The notes under the pieces are model-generated. The model saw only the letters and a program-made list of their open reading frames with translations. It made no database searches and was not told the origin of the DNA. A stretch of DNA of 64,000 nucleotides from an uncultured Verrucomicrobiota bacterium. Lineage in GTDB: Bacteria > Verrucomicrobiota > Kiritimatiellia > Kiritimatiellales > Tichowtungiaceae. Where the stretch lies: assembly GCA_903826865.1 (NCBI GenBank), contig CAIKGD010000048.1:62001-126000 (forward strand), given 5' to 3'. Numbering within the stretch: position 1 is the first letter of the stretch; the number at the start of each line of letters is the position of its first letter. Below are positions 51,367-61,185 of this stretch, in pieces. The position numbers and the translations under genes were made by a program.

Positions 51367-52478
51367 GAATTGCTTTTATTAAACAACGCTATGTTCCGTT
51401 CGGCGGCGGGGAAGGCTATCTGGAGCGTTTGATGAAGGGGTGCGCTCAGGAAGGGCATTCTGTCCATCTGATTACAATGGACTGGGCGTCAGGAGATTCC
51501 GCATTTCCGCTGGAAATTCACCCGGTCAAGTTGCATTACAGTATGCGTTCAACTAAAGCCAAAGCCTTTGCCGCCGAAGCGGCGGCCTGTGTTGCCGGGA
51601 ACAACTTTGACGTGGTGTTCAGTCTGGAGCGAACAAACTGCCAGCAAATCTGGCGCGGCGGCGAGGGGGTTCACCGTATCTGGCTGGATCAGCGCACGAA
51701 ATATGAGTCAGCCGTGAGGAGCTGGTGGAATGAGCGGAGCCGGTTTCAGAAAAATATGCTGGCGCTGGAGCGGGAATGTATTTTGAACACGCCGTTTCTG
51801 ATCGCTAATTCCGGAATGGTCAAACGCGATTTACTTGAAGTTTTTCCTGATCTGAAAGGTGAAGTTCACGTTGTTCAAAACGGCTTTGATCCCGGGCAGT
51901 TCTCGATTCGCGGGCGGGATGAAAACCGGCGGCGGATCAGAGCTGAATTCGATATTGCGGAGTCGGCCCGGTTGTTGCTTTTTCCCGGCAGCGGGTTCCG
52001 GCGGAAAGGGCTTACTGAAATGCTTCGGGTCATGAAGATTCTGCCGGATTTTACGCTGCTGGTTATCGGCCGGGATGATACCGGTTACTGGCAGCAACTG
52101 GCCCGCTGGCTGGGAGTTTCTGAACGGGTGCGCTTTCCTGCTCCGCGGCGCGATTTGTGCCGAGTGTACCACGCCGTCGATAGTACTGTGCTTCCATCGT
52201 GGTACGATCCATTCGGAAATGTCGGTGTTGAATCATTGGCTTGCGGGACGCCTTTGGTTTCGACCGTGTTCACCGGGGCTTCGGAGCTGATTCAGCCGGG
52301 CATAAACGGAGTCAGAATATCCAGTCCCGCCGAGATTGAAGAGCTTGCAAATGCCATACGGCAGGCCGTGAACATTTCCGGCGGAGCTGCCGTGGCGGAG
52401 ACCGTGAAGAACAACTCCATTGAGCAGAATATAAAGCAAACGCTGCGCATTGTTTCGAAGGCGGCGGCCCGGGAATAA
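51363..52478 (+). CDS. Family 4 glycosyltransferase, WaaG-like
   Basis: A 371-residue GT-B enzyme starting MRIAFIKQRYVPFGGGEGYL, the opening of WaaG/RfaG-type LPS core glucosyltransferases. Further family blocks are VVFSLERTNCQQIWRGGEGV, FLIANSGMVKRDLLEVF, LLFPGSGFRRKGLTEML and the C-terminal donor-binding LPSWYDPFGNVGVESLACGT. No membrane helix; it should work at the inner face of the inner membrane. It overlaps the KdtX-like gene by 4 bp. It faces the next two glycosyltransferases, which are on the other strand. Confidence 0.87.
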   Translation: MRIAFIKQRYVPFGGGEGYLERLMKGCAQEGHSVHLITMDWASGDSAFPLEIHPVKLHYSMRSTKAKAFAAEAAACVAGNNFDVVFSLERTNCQQIWRGGEGVHRIWLDQRTKYESAVRSWWNERSRFQKNMLALERECILNTPFLIANSGMVKRDLLEVFPDLKGEVHVVQNGFDPGQFSIRGRDENRRRIRAEFDIAESARLLLFPGSGFRRKGLTEMLRVMKILPDFTLLVIGRDDTGYWQQLARWLGVSERVRFPAPRRDLCRVYHAVDSTVLPSWYDPFGNVGVESLACGTPLVSTVFTGASELIQPGINGVRISSPAEIEELANAIRQAVNISGGAAVAETVKNNSIEQNIKQTLRIVSKAAARE

Positions 52479-52506
52479 CTGAATTTGATGGCGGTATTCC
52501 GCTGAA

Positions 52507-53673
52507 TCAGCGCAGTCGTGCGGCGATGACATCAAGAATGATTTTTGCCCGGTTGTCCCATGTATATACCAAAGATTTTTGTCGTGCGTTTTCTGCAATC
52601 AGGGCGGCCTGTTGCGGATTTCTCAGGACAGCAAGAAGGCCTTGGGAAAAGCTTTCCGCGCTCTCGCTTTGTGCGAAATAAACGCAATGTTCATCAACCA
52701 CATCACGGATTGAAGGCAGGTCGGATATGACGACCGGCTTTTTCATGGCCATATACTCAAAAAGCTTCAGCGGAGAAGTATAGCGGCTGCCAATGCTGGT
52801 TTTTGTTAACGGCAAGACGCAGATATCGCATTTATCGATCAATTCAAATCTGGATTTCGGCGGAACATAGCCCAAAAATTCTACGCGATCACTTACGCCC
52901 AGCTGCGCGGCGAAATTCAGCAGCGCGGTGATCTGTTTTTCATCGCCACCGGCAATAACCAGCGAAGCCGGCTTCACGTATTGCATGGCTTCTATCACCG
53001 TCGGCACGCCCTTCCAGGGATGCAAGCTGCCGAGGTAGAGGATTTTTGCCGGGGTGTGAAGCTGCCACGGGGATTGCTTATAAGCCTTGTCAGCCGCCAG
53101 AAGATCAACGCCATCTGCTGCAATTACGATTGGCCGGGAGGTGCCGTACGTTGAAGCAATGTCGTCGGCCAGCAGGGAGGTTAAGGCAAAAATACCCGTT
53201 GCATGCCGGTAAATGAACTGCTCTCGTTTTTGCAGTATCAGGCGTTTTCTGCGGTTCTGGCTGCGGCGGAGATCGTGCGATTCGGAAAAAGATTGGGCGA
53301 ACAGTTCGTGCGTTTCGAAAAAAAGCGGGGTGTCCGGAATATGACGTAACAGAAAATCTGCCAGCTTCAGGTTCCGGGTAAACACTGCATCGACCGGATT
53401 TTTTTTCAGCCAGGCGTGCGCCTGCCGGAAAAAAAACTTCTGCGAGTTAAAGGGGAAATACCATTTTTTACGAACGCTTTTTAATCCATGCAGCGTTACG
53501 CCGGGGTGCAGTGCGCGTCCCAATAAATCATCCGCGGATATGGGGCTTTCGGGTGTTACGAGGGAAACGTGCGCGGCCTGACGTGCAAATGCATCTGCAT
53601 TTTGCAGGATCTGCAGTGATGCGACCCGGGTGTCCGGTACCGCATAGGGGTCAAGATAGGCGATTTTTATCAT
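52507..53673 (-). CDS. Family 4 glycosyltransferase
   Basis: A 388-residue GT-B protein; the start MIKIAYLDPYAVPDTRVASL is chosen since it begins with the first Rossmann strand, giving a 23-bp overlap with the upstream gene. The donor-binding half contains KILYLGSLHPWKGVPTVIEA, LVIAGGDEKQITALL, and FELIDKCDICVLPLTKTSIG followed by YTSPLKLFEYMAMKKPVVIS with the E-x7-E region. The acceptor sugar is unknown. It belongs to the LPS/O-antigen block. Confidence 0.82.
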   Translation of the reverse strand: MIKIAYLDPYAVPDTRVASLQILQNADAFARQAAHVSLVTPESPISADDLLGRALHPGVTLHGLKSVRKKWYFPFNSQKFFFRQAHAWLKKNPVDAVFTRNLKLADFLLRHIPDTPLFFETHELFAQSFSESHDLRRSQNRRKRLILQKREQFIYRHATGIFALTSLLADDIASTYGTSRPIVIAADGVDLLAADKAYKQSPWQLHTPAKILYLGSLHPWKGVPTVIEAMQYVKPASLVIAGGDEKQITALLNFAAQLGVSDRVEFLGYVPPKSRFELIDKCDICVLPLTKTSIGSRYTSPLKLFEYMAMKKPVVISDLPSIRDVVDEHCVYFAQSESAESFSQGLLAVLRNPQQAALIAENARQKSLVYTWDNRAKIILDVIAARLR

Positions 53674-54772
53674 GGTATAAGGCGGCAAGCAGACGGGTTG
53701 CTGAATGGTGCCAGGTGTAAAGCGTTTGAATGCGCTTGCGTGCATTTTCACCTTTTCCGCGACCGCGGTCAGGAAGAGCCATTAATTGCTCAACAGCAGC
53801 CGTGATCGCTTGAGGATCGCCAGGGGTCACGAGTATTCCGGCGGTGCCTTCGTTGCCCACCACTTCAGGAATGCCGCCAATATAACTGGCGATCACCGGT
53901 CTGGCACAGGCCATGGCCTCTGCAATGGAAATACCGAAAGCCTCGTCTGCAATGCTCGGAAAGATTCCGGCATCTGCCGCAGCGTAATAATCGGGCAGTA
54001 CATCGTGACTGACGGCCGGGTGGAAAACAACTTTATGGCCGACGCCCGATTCCGCAGCCAGAGATTTCAAGCGTTGTTCTTCTTCGCCGCCGCCCATAAT
54101 CAGCAGGGAGACAGGTGCATCCTTCAGCTCTTGAAGTGCTTTTATTGCGATATGCAATCCCTTTAATCCAACCAGGCGCCCGGCAAAGACCAGCAGGAAA
54201 GTGTTTGGTGATATGTTTAATGTCTGGCGCACTGCGGACTCTCGCGGAGAAAACTTTTCGATATCGACGCCGTTAAATATCACCTGAGGAAAGTGCTTGA
54301 AATGATGTTGAATCTGCCAGGCATTGAACTGACTGCAAGCGACCCAGACATCTATTTTTTTACTTAAATAACGATCACCCCGGAAAAAGCTGGTTCCGCC
54401 GCTCATATAGCAGAATTTTGTTTTGGAGTCAGCCGTCAGGAGTCGCGGCCAAAAGAAATCAAACGGTTTGGTCAGTACAATCCAGTCTAAATCCAATTCA
54501 ATAACCTTTTTCCGGGCATGCCGGGCAAAGGAGGCACGCTCAACAATGCGCTGGAAACGGCGGCCCAGATCGGGGGCTTTATCCCTGGGGATGAAAGGGA
54601 AGGTATGAACGCCGATGCATCGCTTTCCTAACTCCGGACGGATGTCACCGGTTCCGCCAAAAACATGGATCTCGTGGCCAAGGTCCGCAAGTGTTTTGGC
54701 CAATTCCCAAACAGCAGTTTGAATGCCGCCAAACGACATGGTTACGGTTACATCGATCAGACCGATTTTCAT
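53651..54772 (-). CDS. Family 4 glycosyltransferase
   Basis: A 373-residue GT-B protein from the ATG at 54772 (CAGGGA lies just upstream). It starts MKIGLIDVTVTMSFGGIQTA, with the Gly-Gly loop of the N-terminal domain. LLVFAGRLVGLKGLHIAIKA, LLIMGGGEEEQRLKSLA and IFPSIADEAFGISIAEAMAC then PVIASYIGGIPEVVG form a classical GT4 donor site (E-x7-E as EAFGISIAE). It overlaps the downstream gene by 23 bp, so the two are coupled. Specificity unknown; it is part of polysaccharide assembly by context. The 229 bp beyond its start (54773-55001) hold nothing recognisable. Confidence 0.84.
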   Translation of the reverse strand: MKIGLIDVTVTMSFGGIQTAVWELAKTLADLGHEIHVFGGTGDIRPELGKRCIGVHTFPFIPRDKAPDLGRRFQRIVERASFARHARKKVIELDLDWIVLTKPFDFFWPRLLTADSKTKFCYMSGGTSFFRGDRYLSKKIDVWVACSQFNAWQIQHHFKHFPQVIFNGVDIEKFSPRESAVRQTLNISPNTFLLVFAGRLVGLKGLHIAIKALQELKDAPVSLLIMGGGEEEQRLKSLAAESGVGHKVVFHPAVSHDVLPDYYAAADAGIFPSIADEAFGISIAEAMACARPVIASYIGGIPEVVGNEGTAGILVTPGDPQAITAAVEQLMALPDRGRGKGENARKRIQTLYTWHHSATRLLAALYHDKNRLS

Positions 54773-55001
54773 TCCCTGTTCCTGTTCTTTTTCATGACCT
54801 TTTTCAGCCGGCGGGAGCATGGTAAGAGTTCGGACTCCTTGTTATGAAGATGGCTGAATTGGACAGAGGGGTCAAGATTGAGGTGAAGAATACGCTTACC
54901 GCATCGGCAATCTTGCATTCCTCCGGTTGATTTTGCATCATCCGCCTGATGAACGTGCATGATGACTCATTAAAAGCTATTGAGCCTCAGCGGAGATCTG
55001 T

Positions 55002-56264
55002 ATGAGATTGCATCACCGGCTGCCTGCCGGCGACCGTCTGGTCGCTCTCATTTTGTTTGTTTTCCTTGCTTCGCGGGATGTCACAGGATTGTCGGCCTTG
55101 CGGAGCCTGATCGAAGTACTTCTGTTTTCGGCCGCAGTGATCGAGCTGATTAGGGGTGTCAAGGGCGGGAGCCGGCTGCTTATAAATCCGGTATTTCTGA
55201 CGGTTTCTCTTTTTATTCTTTCGGTTTTTTTCGCCTGTGCAATTTCGCCTTTGCCTTTGGCCGGCTTGTGCGAAATGCAAGATCCGGTGTTTAAAGGAAT
55301 CGTGCTGACTCCGTTGGCTTTGTCAATTTGCGCGCTTGGGCTGATCCGGCGCGGGTGGGCTGCTGACAAAGTTGCATTGCTGCTTATCGTCGCGTTCAGC
55401 TTTTCCGGACTGGGGCATTTAATCTGGATACTTACCAGTTATGCCGGCTTTTTTTTGGGTGCAGGGTTTTCTGCGAAAGACATCAGTTTTCACCGCTTTA
55501 AGATGTATGCCGTACTGGCGGCGTTTCCTTTTGCGCTGACCGCCATTCGCTGTATTCCCAAAAGGTGGGCATGGCTGATGGTGCTGGTCAGCGCAGGACT
55601 CGCAACGGTAACGATTGCCAGCAACTCGCGCGGTGCGTGGCTGGCCTTGCTGATCTCAGTCATCTATTTTTCCATTGTCCATCGCTCCGGTATCAACCGG
55701 AAAATTGTTTTTTCAACTCTGTCTGTGGTCGGCCTCCTTTTCAGTGTGGTCGCGCTTACTCCGTTGTCTGATCAGATAGGCGCAAGGCTTTCGGAGGGCT
55801 TCAACACAACCCATCGCATCGGCAATGGCATTTGGGGAGCCACAATGGACATGATTATGCAGAATCCGTGGCGCGGTTACGGCTATGGGGATGAGGTATA
55901 CAACCGAACATATAATGCCTTGGCGGCGAACCGTCCCGGCTGGCTTGTTCTGGAGTCAAGAGGTGCGCACAATATCATCCTTACGCACTGGGTTGCTGCG
56001 GGTGTTTTCGGGCTGGGGGCAATCCTTGCGTTGTACGCCGGATTTCTGGCCGGAACCTGGCGGTTGATCCGTGCCAATCAGCGGTGCCCGGTTGTGCTGG
56101 ATTTGCTGCATGCCTGTATCGCGGCATTCATCTCGATTTATTTAGTGCGGGGCCAGTTTGAAACAGAGCGCTGGAACGTGTTCGGAATTCTGGTATCGAT
56201 CATTTTATGGCTTTTTGTCCTGCGTGAAAAGTCTCGCTCTGCTCACTCAACCTCAGCAAGCTAG
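55002..56264 (+). CDS. O-antigen ligase-family membrane protein (WaaL-like)
   Basis: A 420-residue protein with 10-12 hydrophobic segments. The large periplasmic-loop region contains NRTYNALAANRPGWLVLESR then GAHNIILTHWVAAGVFGLGA, where the H-N-x-x-L-x-x-x-x-x-x-G motif is the Wzy_C/WaaL signature; the Arg-rich SNSRGAWLALLISV is also typical. WaaL moves O-antigen from undecaprenyl-diphosphate to lipid A-core on the periplasmic side; Wzy polymerases look alike. Context with LPS core glycosyltransferases favours ligase. Confidence 0.78.
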   Translation: MRLHHRLPAGDRLVALILFVFLASRDVTGLSALRSLIEVLLFSAAVIELIRGVKGGSRLLINPVFLTVSLFILSVFFACAISPLPLAGLCEMQDPVFKGIVLTPLALSICALGLIRRGWAADKVALLLIVAFSFSGLGHLIWILTSYAGFFLGAGFSAKDISFHRFKMYAVLAAFPFALTAIRCIPKRWAWLMVLVSAGLATVTIASNSRGAWLALLISVIYFSIVHRSGINRKIVFSTLSVVGLLFSVVALTPLSDQIGARLSEGFNTTHRIGNGIWGATMDMIMQNPWRGYGYGDEVYNRTYNALAANRPGWLVLESRGAHNIILTHWVAAGVFGLGAILALYAGFLAGTWRLIRANQRCPVVLDLLHACIAAFISIYLVRGQFETERWNVFGILVSIILWLFVLREKSRSAHSTSAS

Positions 56265-56291
56265 GCGGTAAAAGATCCCGGGAGAAAGATA

Positions 56292-57521
56292 ATGAACTGT
56301 TGCCTTCCTTACGGCCGTCAGGCCATTGATGAACTGGACATTCAGGCGGTTGTAAAGGTGCTGCGCAGCGACTGGCTGACCTGCGGCCCGGCGGTTACTG
56401 AATTTGAACGCGTTGTGCGCGAATACATCGGCGTAAAACATGCCATTGCGGTGAGCAATGGAACGGCGGCGCTGCATCTCTGCTGCATGGCGCTGGGCGT
56501 TCAGCCCGGCGATGTCGGCGTTACTTCGCCGTTGACGTTTCTGGCCTCGGCCAATTGCATTGCTTATTGCGGCGGGCGTCCGGATTTTGCGGACATCGAT
56601 TCAACCACCTATTGTCTCAGTCCGGACCGTCTGGAGGAATACATCCGGAAAAACGGCGTGCCTAAAGTGGTTATTCCTGTGGATTTTGCCGGGGTTCCGG
56701 CTGATCTGCCGCGTATTTATGCCATGGCGAAGCGGTACGGTTTTGCCGTGATTGAGGATGCGGCGCATTCTATCGGCAGTACCTATATCCATGAGGGTAA
56801 AATCATTCGCTGCGGCGCTTGTGTTCATTCCGATCTGGCAATTTTTTCGTTTCATCCGGTCAAGACCGTTACGGCGGGCGAGGGCGGAATGGTGCTGACC
56901 AATGATGATGCGCTGGCGGCCAAAGTCCAGATGCTGGCCAGTCACGGTATGGAACGGAGCCCTGCACTTTTTCAGCCGTGGCCGGTACGCAATGCGGACG
57001 GCACCTTGCAGGAACAGCCGCTGCCGGCCGATCCGGACTTTGTAAAAGCTCCCTGGCTCTACCAGCAGCAGGAACTGGGCTACAACTACCGGGTCACTGA
57101 CATTCAGTGTGCTCTCGGTACCTCGCAGTTCGGCCGGCTGGATGAAATTATGCAGCGGCGCAGGGTTCTTTTTGACCAATACCAGCGGGCGTTCGGATCG
57201 AATCCGCAGCTGATCTGTCCGCCGTGTCCGGAAGGAAGCGATCCGGCCTATCATCTGTACGTTCTTCGCTTTAAAGAGGGGGCGGAATCCCTGCGGCTTG
57301 CGGCCTGCGCTACATTGCGCGAAAATGGGATTTTTGCGCAGGTTCACTATCTTCCGGTTTACCTGCAACCATGGTACCAGCGGCAGTACGGCTATCCGCG
57401 CGGGAAATGTCCCGAAGCGGAAGCGGTGTATGGCGACTGTCTGAGCATCCCGCTTTTTCCGGGTATGACGGAAGAGGATATGCAGAAGGTGATACGAATC
57501 ATAAACGGGCTTACTGTTTGA
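56292..57521 (+). CDS. pseC: PseC-like aminotransferase (DegT/DnrJ/EryC1)
   Basis: A 409-residue PLP enzyme. The start CLPYGRQAIDELDIQAVVKV with SDWLTCGPAVTEFE and VSNGTAALHLCCMAL is typical of PseC, which transfers an amino group to C4 of UDP-4-keto-6-deoxy-L-AltNAc. VIEDAAHSIGSTY holds the ring-stacking Asp region and FSFHPVKTVTAGEGG the PLP-binding Lys; LGYNYRVTDIQCALG and FAQVHYLPVYLQPWY follow. It opens a seven-gene run of nonulosonate-type genes on one strand. No PseB dehydratase is seen in the window. Confidence 0.85.
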   Translation: MNCCLPYGRQAIDELDIQAVVKVLRSDWLTCGPAVTEFERVVREYIGVKHAIAVSNGTAALHLCCMALGVQPGDVGVTSPLTFLASANCIAYCGGRPDFADIDSTTYCLSPDRLEEYIRKNGVPKVVIPVDFAGVPADLPRIYAMAKRYGFAVIEDAAHSIGSTYIHEGKIIRCGACVHSDLAIFSFHPVKTVTAGEGGMVLTNDDALAAKVQMLASHGMERSPALFQPWPVRNADGTLQEQPLPADPDFVKAPWLYQQQELGYNYRVTDIQCALGTSQFGRLDEIMQRRRVLFDQYQRAFGSNPQLICPPCPEGSDPAYHLYVLRFKEGAESLRLAACATLRENGIFAQVHYLPVYLQPWYQRQYGYPRGKCPEAEAVYGDCLSIPLFPGMTEEDMQKVIRIINGLTV

Positions 57522-57551
57522 TGATCGCCGCTAAACTGATACGGGGCGGAA

Positions 57552-58208
57552 ATGGCTGAGAAACAGAAAGATATATTTCTTCAATCGGAAGGCGACGAGT
57601 GGTTTTCAAGAAACCGTCAGGCGCTTGCTGTCCGGAAATTTCCGGAAGGGGATGCAATACTCGAGGAGTTGCTGGACATCCTGTCCGGAAAAACCTGCGG
57701 CCGGAAACTGAAAGTGCTGGAAATTGGTTGCGGGGACGGCGGAAGACTGGCGTGGTTGCAGCAAAACTGCGCGGTTGATTGCTATGGAGTTGATCCTTCG
57801 GCCAAAGCGGTTGAAGCCGCCGCTTCCTGCGGAATCAATGCGGCTAAAGCGGTCGCCGATGATCTGCCGTTCAAGGACGGAGAGTTCGATGTGGTTATCT
57901 TCGGTTTCTGTCTTTATCTGTGCGACCGGAGCGATCTTTTCCGTATTGCCTGTGAGGCCGACCGCGTACTTTGTTCTCCGGGCTGGCTGCTCATTCAGGA
58001 TTTTTTCAGTCCGATTCCCCGGTCCAGAATTTATCATCACCGGCCCGGTGTAATGACCTATAAGATGGATTACCGGAATCTGTTTTCGTGGCATCCCGGC
58101 TATGAGTGCATAACTCATAAAGTCAGAGGCCACCAGAACGGATCGTATACCGATGATCCGGAAGAGTGGACTGCAATTTCTGTTCTACGAAAAGCGAACT
58201 GCGGTTAA
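57552..58208 (+). CDS. Class I SAM-dependent methyltransferase
   Basis: A 218-residue methyltransferase with the SAM-binding loop LEIGCGDGGRLAWLQQN, then VDPSAKAVEAAASCG (motif II), ADDLPFKDGEFDVVIFGFCL (motif III) and ADRVLCSPGWLLIQDFF. The N-terminal part FLQSEGDEWFSRNRQAL recalls small methyltransferases found in flagellin-sugar and nonulosonate clusters. It sits between the PseC-like and class III aminotransferase genes and may methylate the sugar or a substituent. The acceptor is not known. Confidence 0.78.
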   Translation: MAEKQKDIFLQSEGDEWFSRNRQALAVRKFPEGDAILEELLDILSGKTCGRKLKVLEIGCGDGGRLAWLQQNCAVDCYGVDPSAKAVEAAASCGINAAKAVADDLPFKDGEFDVVIFGFCLYLCDRSDLFRIACEADRVLCSPGWLLIQDFFSPIPRSRIYHHRPGVMTYKMDYRNLFSWHPGYECITHKVRGHQNGSYTDDPEEWTAISVLRKANCG

Positions 58209-58223
58209 TGGAGACTTTCCTTT

Positions 58224-59540
58224 ATGAATATCGAAAAAAGTTTGGCGATGCAGAAAAAAGCCGCGGCACTTATTCCCGGCATGACTCAATTACTGTCCAA
58301 GCGGCCCGACATGTTCAGCTATGGTGTCTGGCCCGGATATTACAGCCGGGCTGAAGGCTGTGAGGTATGGGACCTCGACGGCAACCGCTACACCGACATG
58401 AGTATTGCCGGCATCGGGGCCAATATTCTCGGGTACGCTGTTCCCGAAGTGGATGATGCTGTGCGCCGTGCGATTGCGGCCGGCAGCAGTTCTTCTCTCA
58501 ACTGCCCTGAAGAAGTCGAGTTGGCCGAGCTGCTCTGCGAATTGCATCCCTGGGCGAAAATGGCCCGCTTTACACGCGGCGGCGGCGAATCCATGGCTGT
58601 TGCTGTGCGGATTGCCCGGGCGCATACCTGCCGCGACCGCATTGCTTTCTGCGGTTATCACGGCTGGCATGACTGGTACCTCGCCGCAAACGTCGGCACC
58701 GAAGATGCGCTGGGCGAACATCTGCTGAGCGGACTCAGTCCGTCCGGCGTTCCGCGCGGACTTAAAGGAACGGCGCTGCCGTTCCGCTATAATCAGCCGG
58801 AAGAGCTGGAAGCCATCGCAAAAAAATATCCCGGCGAGCTGGCGGCGATCGTCATGGAGCCGATCCGCAACTCGCCGCCTGCGCCCGGCTTTTTTGAAAC
58901 CGTCCGCCGGATTGCCGATGAAACGGGAGCCGTTCTGATCGTAGATGAAATTTCGGCCGGACTTCGCATGAATACCGGCGGGGCACATTTGAAAATCGGG
59001 TTGCATCCTGACATTGCTGTTTTTTCAAAATCGCTCGGCAACGGCTATCCGATCGGCGCGGTCATCGGTAAACGGGAAGTGATGCAGGCCGCTCAATGTA
59101 CTTTTATCAGCAGTACTTGCTGGACCGAACGAACCGGCCCGGCGGCGGCCGTTGCGACGCTGCGGCGTCATCGCGAATTGGATGCCGGACCTTATTTAAT
59201 GAAGCTCGGCGAATCTGTACAGGCTGGCTGGCAGGCGGCGGCTGACAAGCACGGAATCCATGTGCATGTCGGCGGACTGCCGGCCATGAGTCACTTCAGT
59301 TTCGAACATGAAACGCCGCTTGCACTCAAAGCGCTTTTTGTTCAGTTGATGCTGGAAAAAGGGTTTCTGGCAACGACGGCTTATTACGCGATGGCCGCGC
59401 ATCGGCAGGAGCATGTCACCGCCTATTTGAAGGCGGTTGATTCGGTCTTTGCTGAAATGGCCGTCATCATTGCCGGAAAAAGCGTTATGAAGCATCTTAA
59501 AGGCCGGCCGGCGTCTGCCGGATTCAAACGCCTGACATGA
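58224..59540 (+). CDS. Class III aminotransferase (GSA-aminomutase-like)
   Basis: A 438-residue PLP enzyme. Family motifs: DLDGNRYTDMSIAGIGANIL, CPEEVELAELLCELHPW, MARFTRGGGESMAVAVRIA, FCGYHGWHDWYLA, MEPIRNSPPAPGFFETV, LIVDEISAGLR and the PLP Lys in AVFSKSLGNGYPIGAV. It is related to glutamate-1-semialdehyde aminomutase, but its place in a sugar cluster argues against tetrapyrrole synthesis. Genes of this type occur with SpsF-like cytidylyltransferases in nonulosonate clusters, perhaps to make an amino substituent. It overlaps the aldo/keto reductase gene by 4 bp. Confidence 0.82.
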   Translation: MNIEKSLAMQKKAAALIPGMTQLLSKRPDMFSYGVWPGYYSRAEGCEVWDLDGNRYTDMSIAGIGANILGYAVPEVDDAVRRAIAAGSSSSLNCPEEVELAELLCELHPWAKMARFTRGGGESMAVAVRIARAHTCRDRIAFCGYHGWHDWYLAANVGTEDALGEHLLSGLSPSGVPRGLKGTALPFRYNQPEELEAIAKKYPGELAAIVMEPIRNSPPAPGFFETVRRIADETGAVLIVDEISAGLRMNTGGAHLKIGLHPDIAVFSKSLGNGYPIGAVIGKREVMQAAQCTFISSTCWTERTGPAAAVATLRRHRELDAGPYLMKLGESVQAGWQAAADKHGIHVHVGGLPAMSHFSFEHETPLALKALFVQLMLEKGFLATTAYYAMAAHRQEHVTAYLKAVDSVFAEMAVIIAGKSVMKHLKGRPASAGFKRLT

Positions 59541-60436
59541 GCAACGACTCATCCAGATTGGTTTTAGGAACTGTGCAGCTCGGCATGCCCTATGGCGTTG
59601 CAAACCGCGCAGGGAAGCCTGATGCCGCCGCCGCAACCGCTGTCGTTGATGCCGCATGGAGGGGAGGTATCCGTTACTTTGATACCGCACAGGCTTACGG
59701 CGACAGCGAAACGGTTCTGGGAAAAATTTTTCAAACATTGAAAATTTCTGATCAGGTCAAAGTAATCAGCAAACTGCCGCCGGACATTGACGGAGCGGAT
59801 CAGGTCGCTGTTTTTCAAAGTTTGGAAAAATCAGTTGAGCACTTGCGGGTGCCGGTGCTTTACGGGCTGATGTTGCATCGTGAAGAAATGCTGGATAATT
59901 GGAACAAGGGATTGGGCGAGGCGCTGGCCGGATTCAAGGCGTCCGGGCGGGCACAGCATATCGGCGTTTCGGTCTACACCCCGGAGCGTGCTTTCCAGGC
60001 ATTGGAAACCAAAGGCATTGATCTGATTCAAATTCCAGCCAGCCTGTTTGACCGGCGTTTTGAAAAATCGGGCCTGGCCTCGCAGGCAGACCGCTGCGGC
60101 TGTGAACTGCACATCCGCAGTGTATTTCTCCAGGGTTTGCTGCTGATGCCGCCTGAGAAGCTGCCGATTTCGATGTGTTTTGCAAAACCGGCGCTCGCCC
60201 GGTTTGCGGAACTGGCCGTCGAAACCGGCCTGACGCAACAGCAGGCCGCGTTGCTTTACATCCGTGAACGCTGGCCGCAGGCGCACGTGCTTTTTGGCGC
60301 TGAAAATGCAGAGCAGGTTCACTCCAATATCGCCTGCTGGCAGAAACCGGTTGATCCGGCGGTGTTTGATAAGTTTAATGAAGCATTAAGTAACGTAGAC
60401 GAAAAAATAATCCGACCGGACAGGTGGCCGAAATGA
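59537..60436 (+). CDS. Aldo/keto reductase
   Basis: A 299-residue TIM-barrel reductase. It starts RLVLGTVQLGMPYGVANRAG and has YFDTAQAYGDSETVLGKIF with the catalytic Asp/Tyr, VISKLPPDIDGADQVAVF with the Lys, and VLYGLMLHREEMLDNW with the His. IQIPASLFDRRF and LFGAENAEQVHSNIACW complete the barrel and cofactor site. Such reductases recur in nonulosonate clusters beside SpsF and class III aminotransferases; the substrate is unknown. It overlaps both neighbours by 4 bp. Confidence 0.85.
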   Translation: MSNDSSRLVLGTVQLGMPYGVANRAGKPDAAAATAVVDAAWRGGIRYFDTAQAYGDSETVLGKIFQTLKISDQVKVISKLPPDIDGADQVAVFQSLEKSVEHLRVPVLYGLMLHREEMLDNWNKGLGEALAGFKASGRAQHIGVSVYTPERAFQALETKGIDLIQIPASLFDRRFEKSGLASQADRCGCELHIRSVFLQGLLLMPPEKLPISMCFAKPALARFAELAVETGLTQQQAALLYIRERWPQAHVLFGAENAEQVHSNIACWQKPVDPAVFDKFNEALSNVDEKIIRPDRWPK

Positions 60437-61185
60437 AAACAGTTGTCATTATACAAGCACGGATGGGTTCGAGCCGGCTGCCCGGCAAAGTATTGATGCC
60501 GCTCGGCGGGAAACCTTCGGTACAGCACGTCATTGAACGTGCCCGGCTGATTCGCGGAGTTGATGAAGTGGTGCTGGCAACGTCGGTTGCCTCGATTGAT
60601 GATCCGCTGGCCGCTTTTTGCAAGACCTTCGGCGTGACCGTTGTGCGCGGAAGCGAGGATGATGTACTCGACCGATATTATCAGGCCGCCAAAGCAGCCC
60701 GGGCGGATGCGGTTATCCGTATCACAGGCGACTGCCCGCTGCTTGATCCGGTCGAAAGCGCAAAAGTGCTGGATGCGTTCCGTTCATCCGGGGCTGATTA
60801 TGTTTCGAATGTTAATCCGCCGACTTTGCCGGACGGGCTGGATACGGAAGTTTTCCTTTTCAGCGCTTTGGAAACCGCCTGGAAACAGGCCGGCAAAAAA
60901 TCAGAACGCGAGCATGTCACACTGTATATTTCCACCCATCCTGAACTGTTCCGTATTGAGAGCATAAGCAATCCGGTTGATTGGAGCGGGCACCGCTGGA
61001 CGCTGGATGAAGAGCGCGACTACCGCATGCTCAGCGCCGTGTATGACGAACTGTCTCTGCGCGGCGAATTCGGTGCTCTCGCTGAAGTGCTTTGCATTCT
61101 CCGCGACTATCCTGAAATCGCCCGTCTGAACGGCTCCATCGAACGTAACGAAGGGCTGAAAAAATCGCAGCAGGAAGATGAATAA
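60433..61185 (+). CDS. SpsF/PseF-like CMP-sugar cytidylyltransferase
   Basis: A 250-residue nucleotidyltransferase; the ATG at 60433 overlaps the previous stop (ATGA), and an in-frame GTG at 60424 is less likely. The start VVIIQARMGSSRLPGKVLMP is the cytidylyltransferase signature of SpsF and CMP-NeuNAc/Pse synthetases; VLATSVASIDDPLAAFCK, VVRGSEDDVLDRYYQAAK and IRITGDCPLLDPVE (with the metal-binding Asp) follow. It should activate a nonulosonic acid or related sugar as CMP-sugar. Overlap with the PseG-type gene supports this pathway. Confidence 0.84.
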   Translation: MKTVVIIQARMGSSRLPGKVLMPLGGKPSVQHVIERARLIRGVDEVVLATSVASIDDPLAAFCKTFGVTVVRGSEDDVLDRYYQAAKAARADAVIRITGDCPLLDPVESAKVLDAFRSSGADYVSNVNPPTLPDGLDTEVFLFSALETAWKQAGKKSEREHVTLYISTHPELFRIESISNPVDWSGHRWTLDEERDYRMLSAVYDELSLRGEFGALAEVLCILRDYPEIARLNGSIERNEGLKKSQQEDE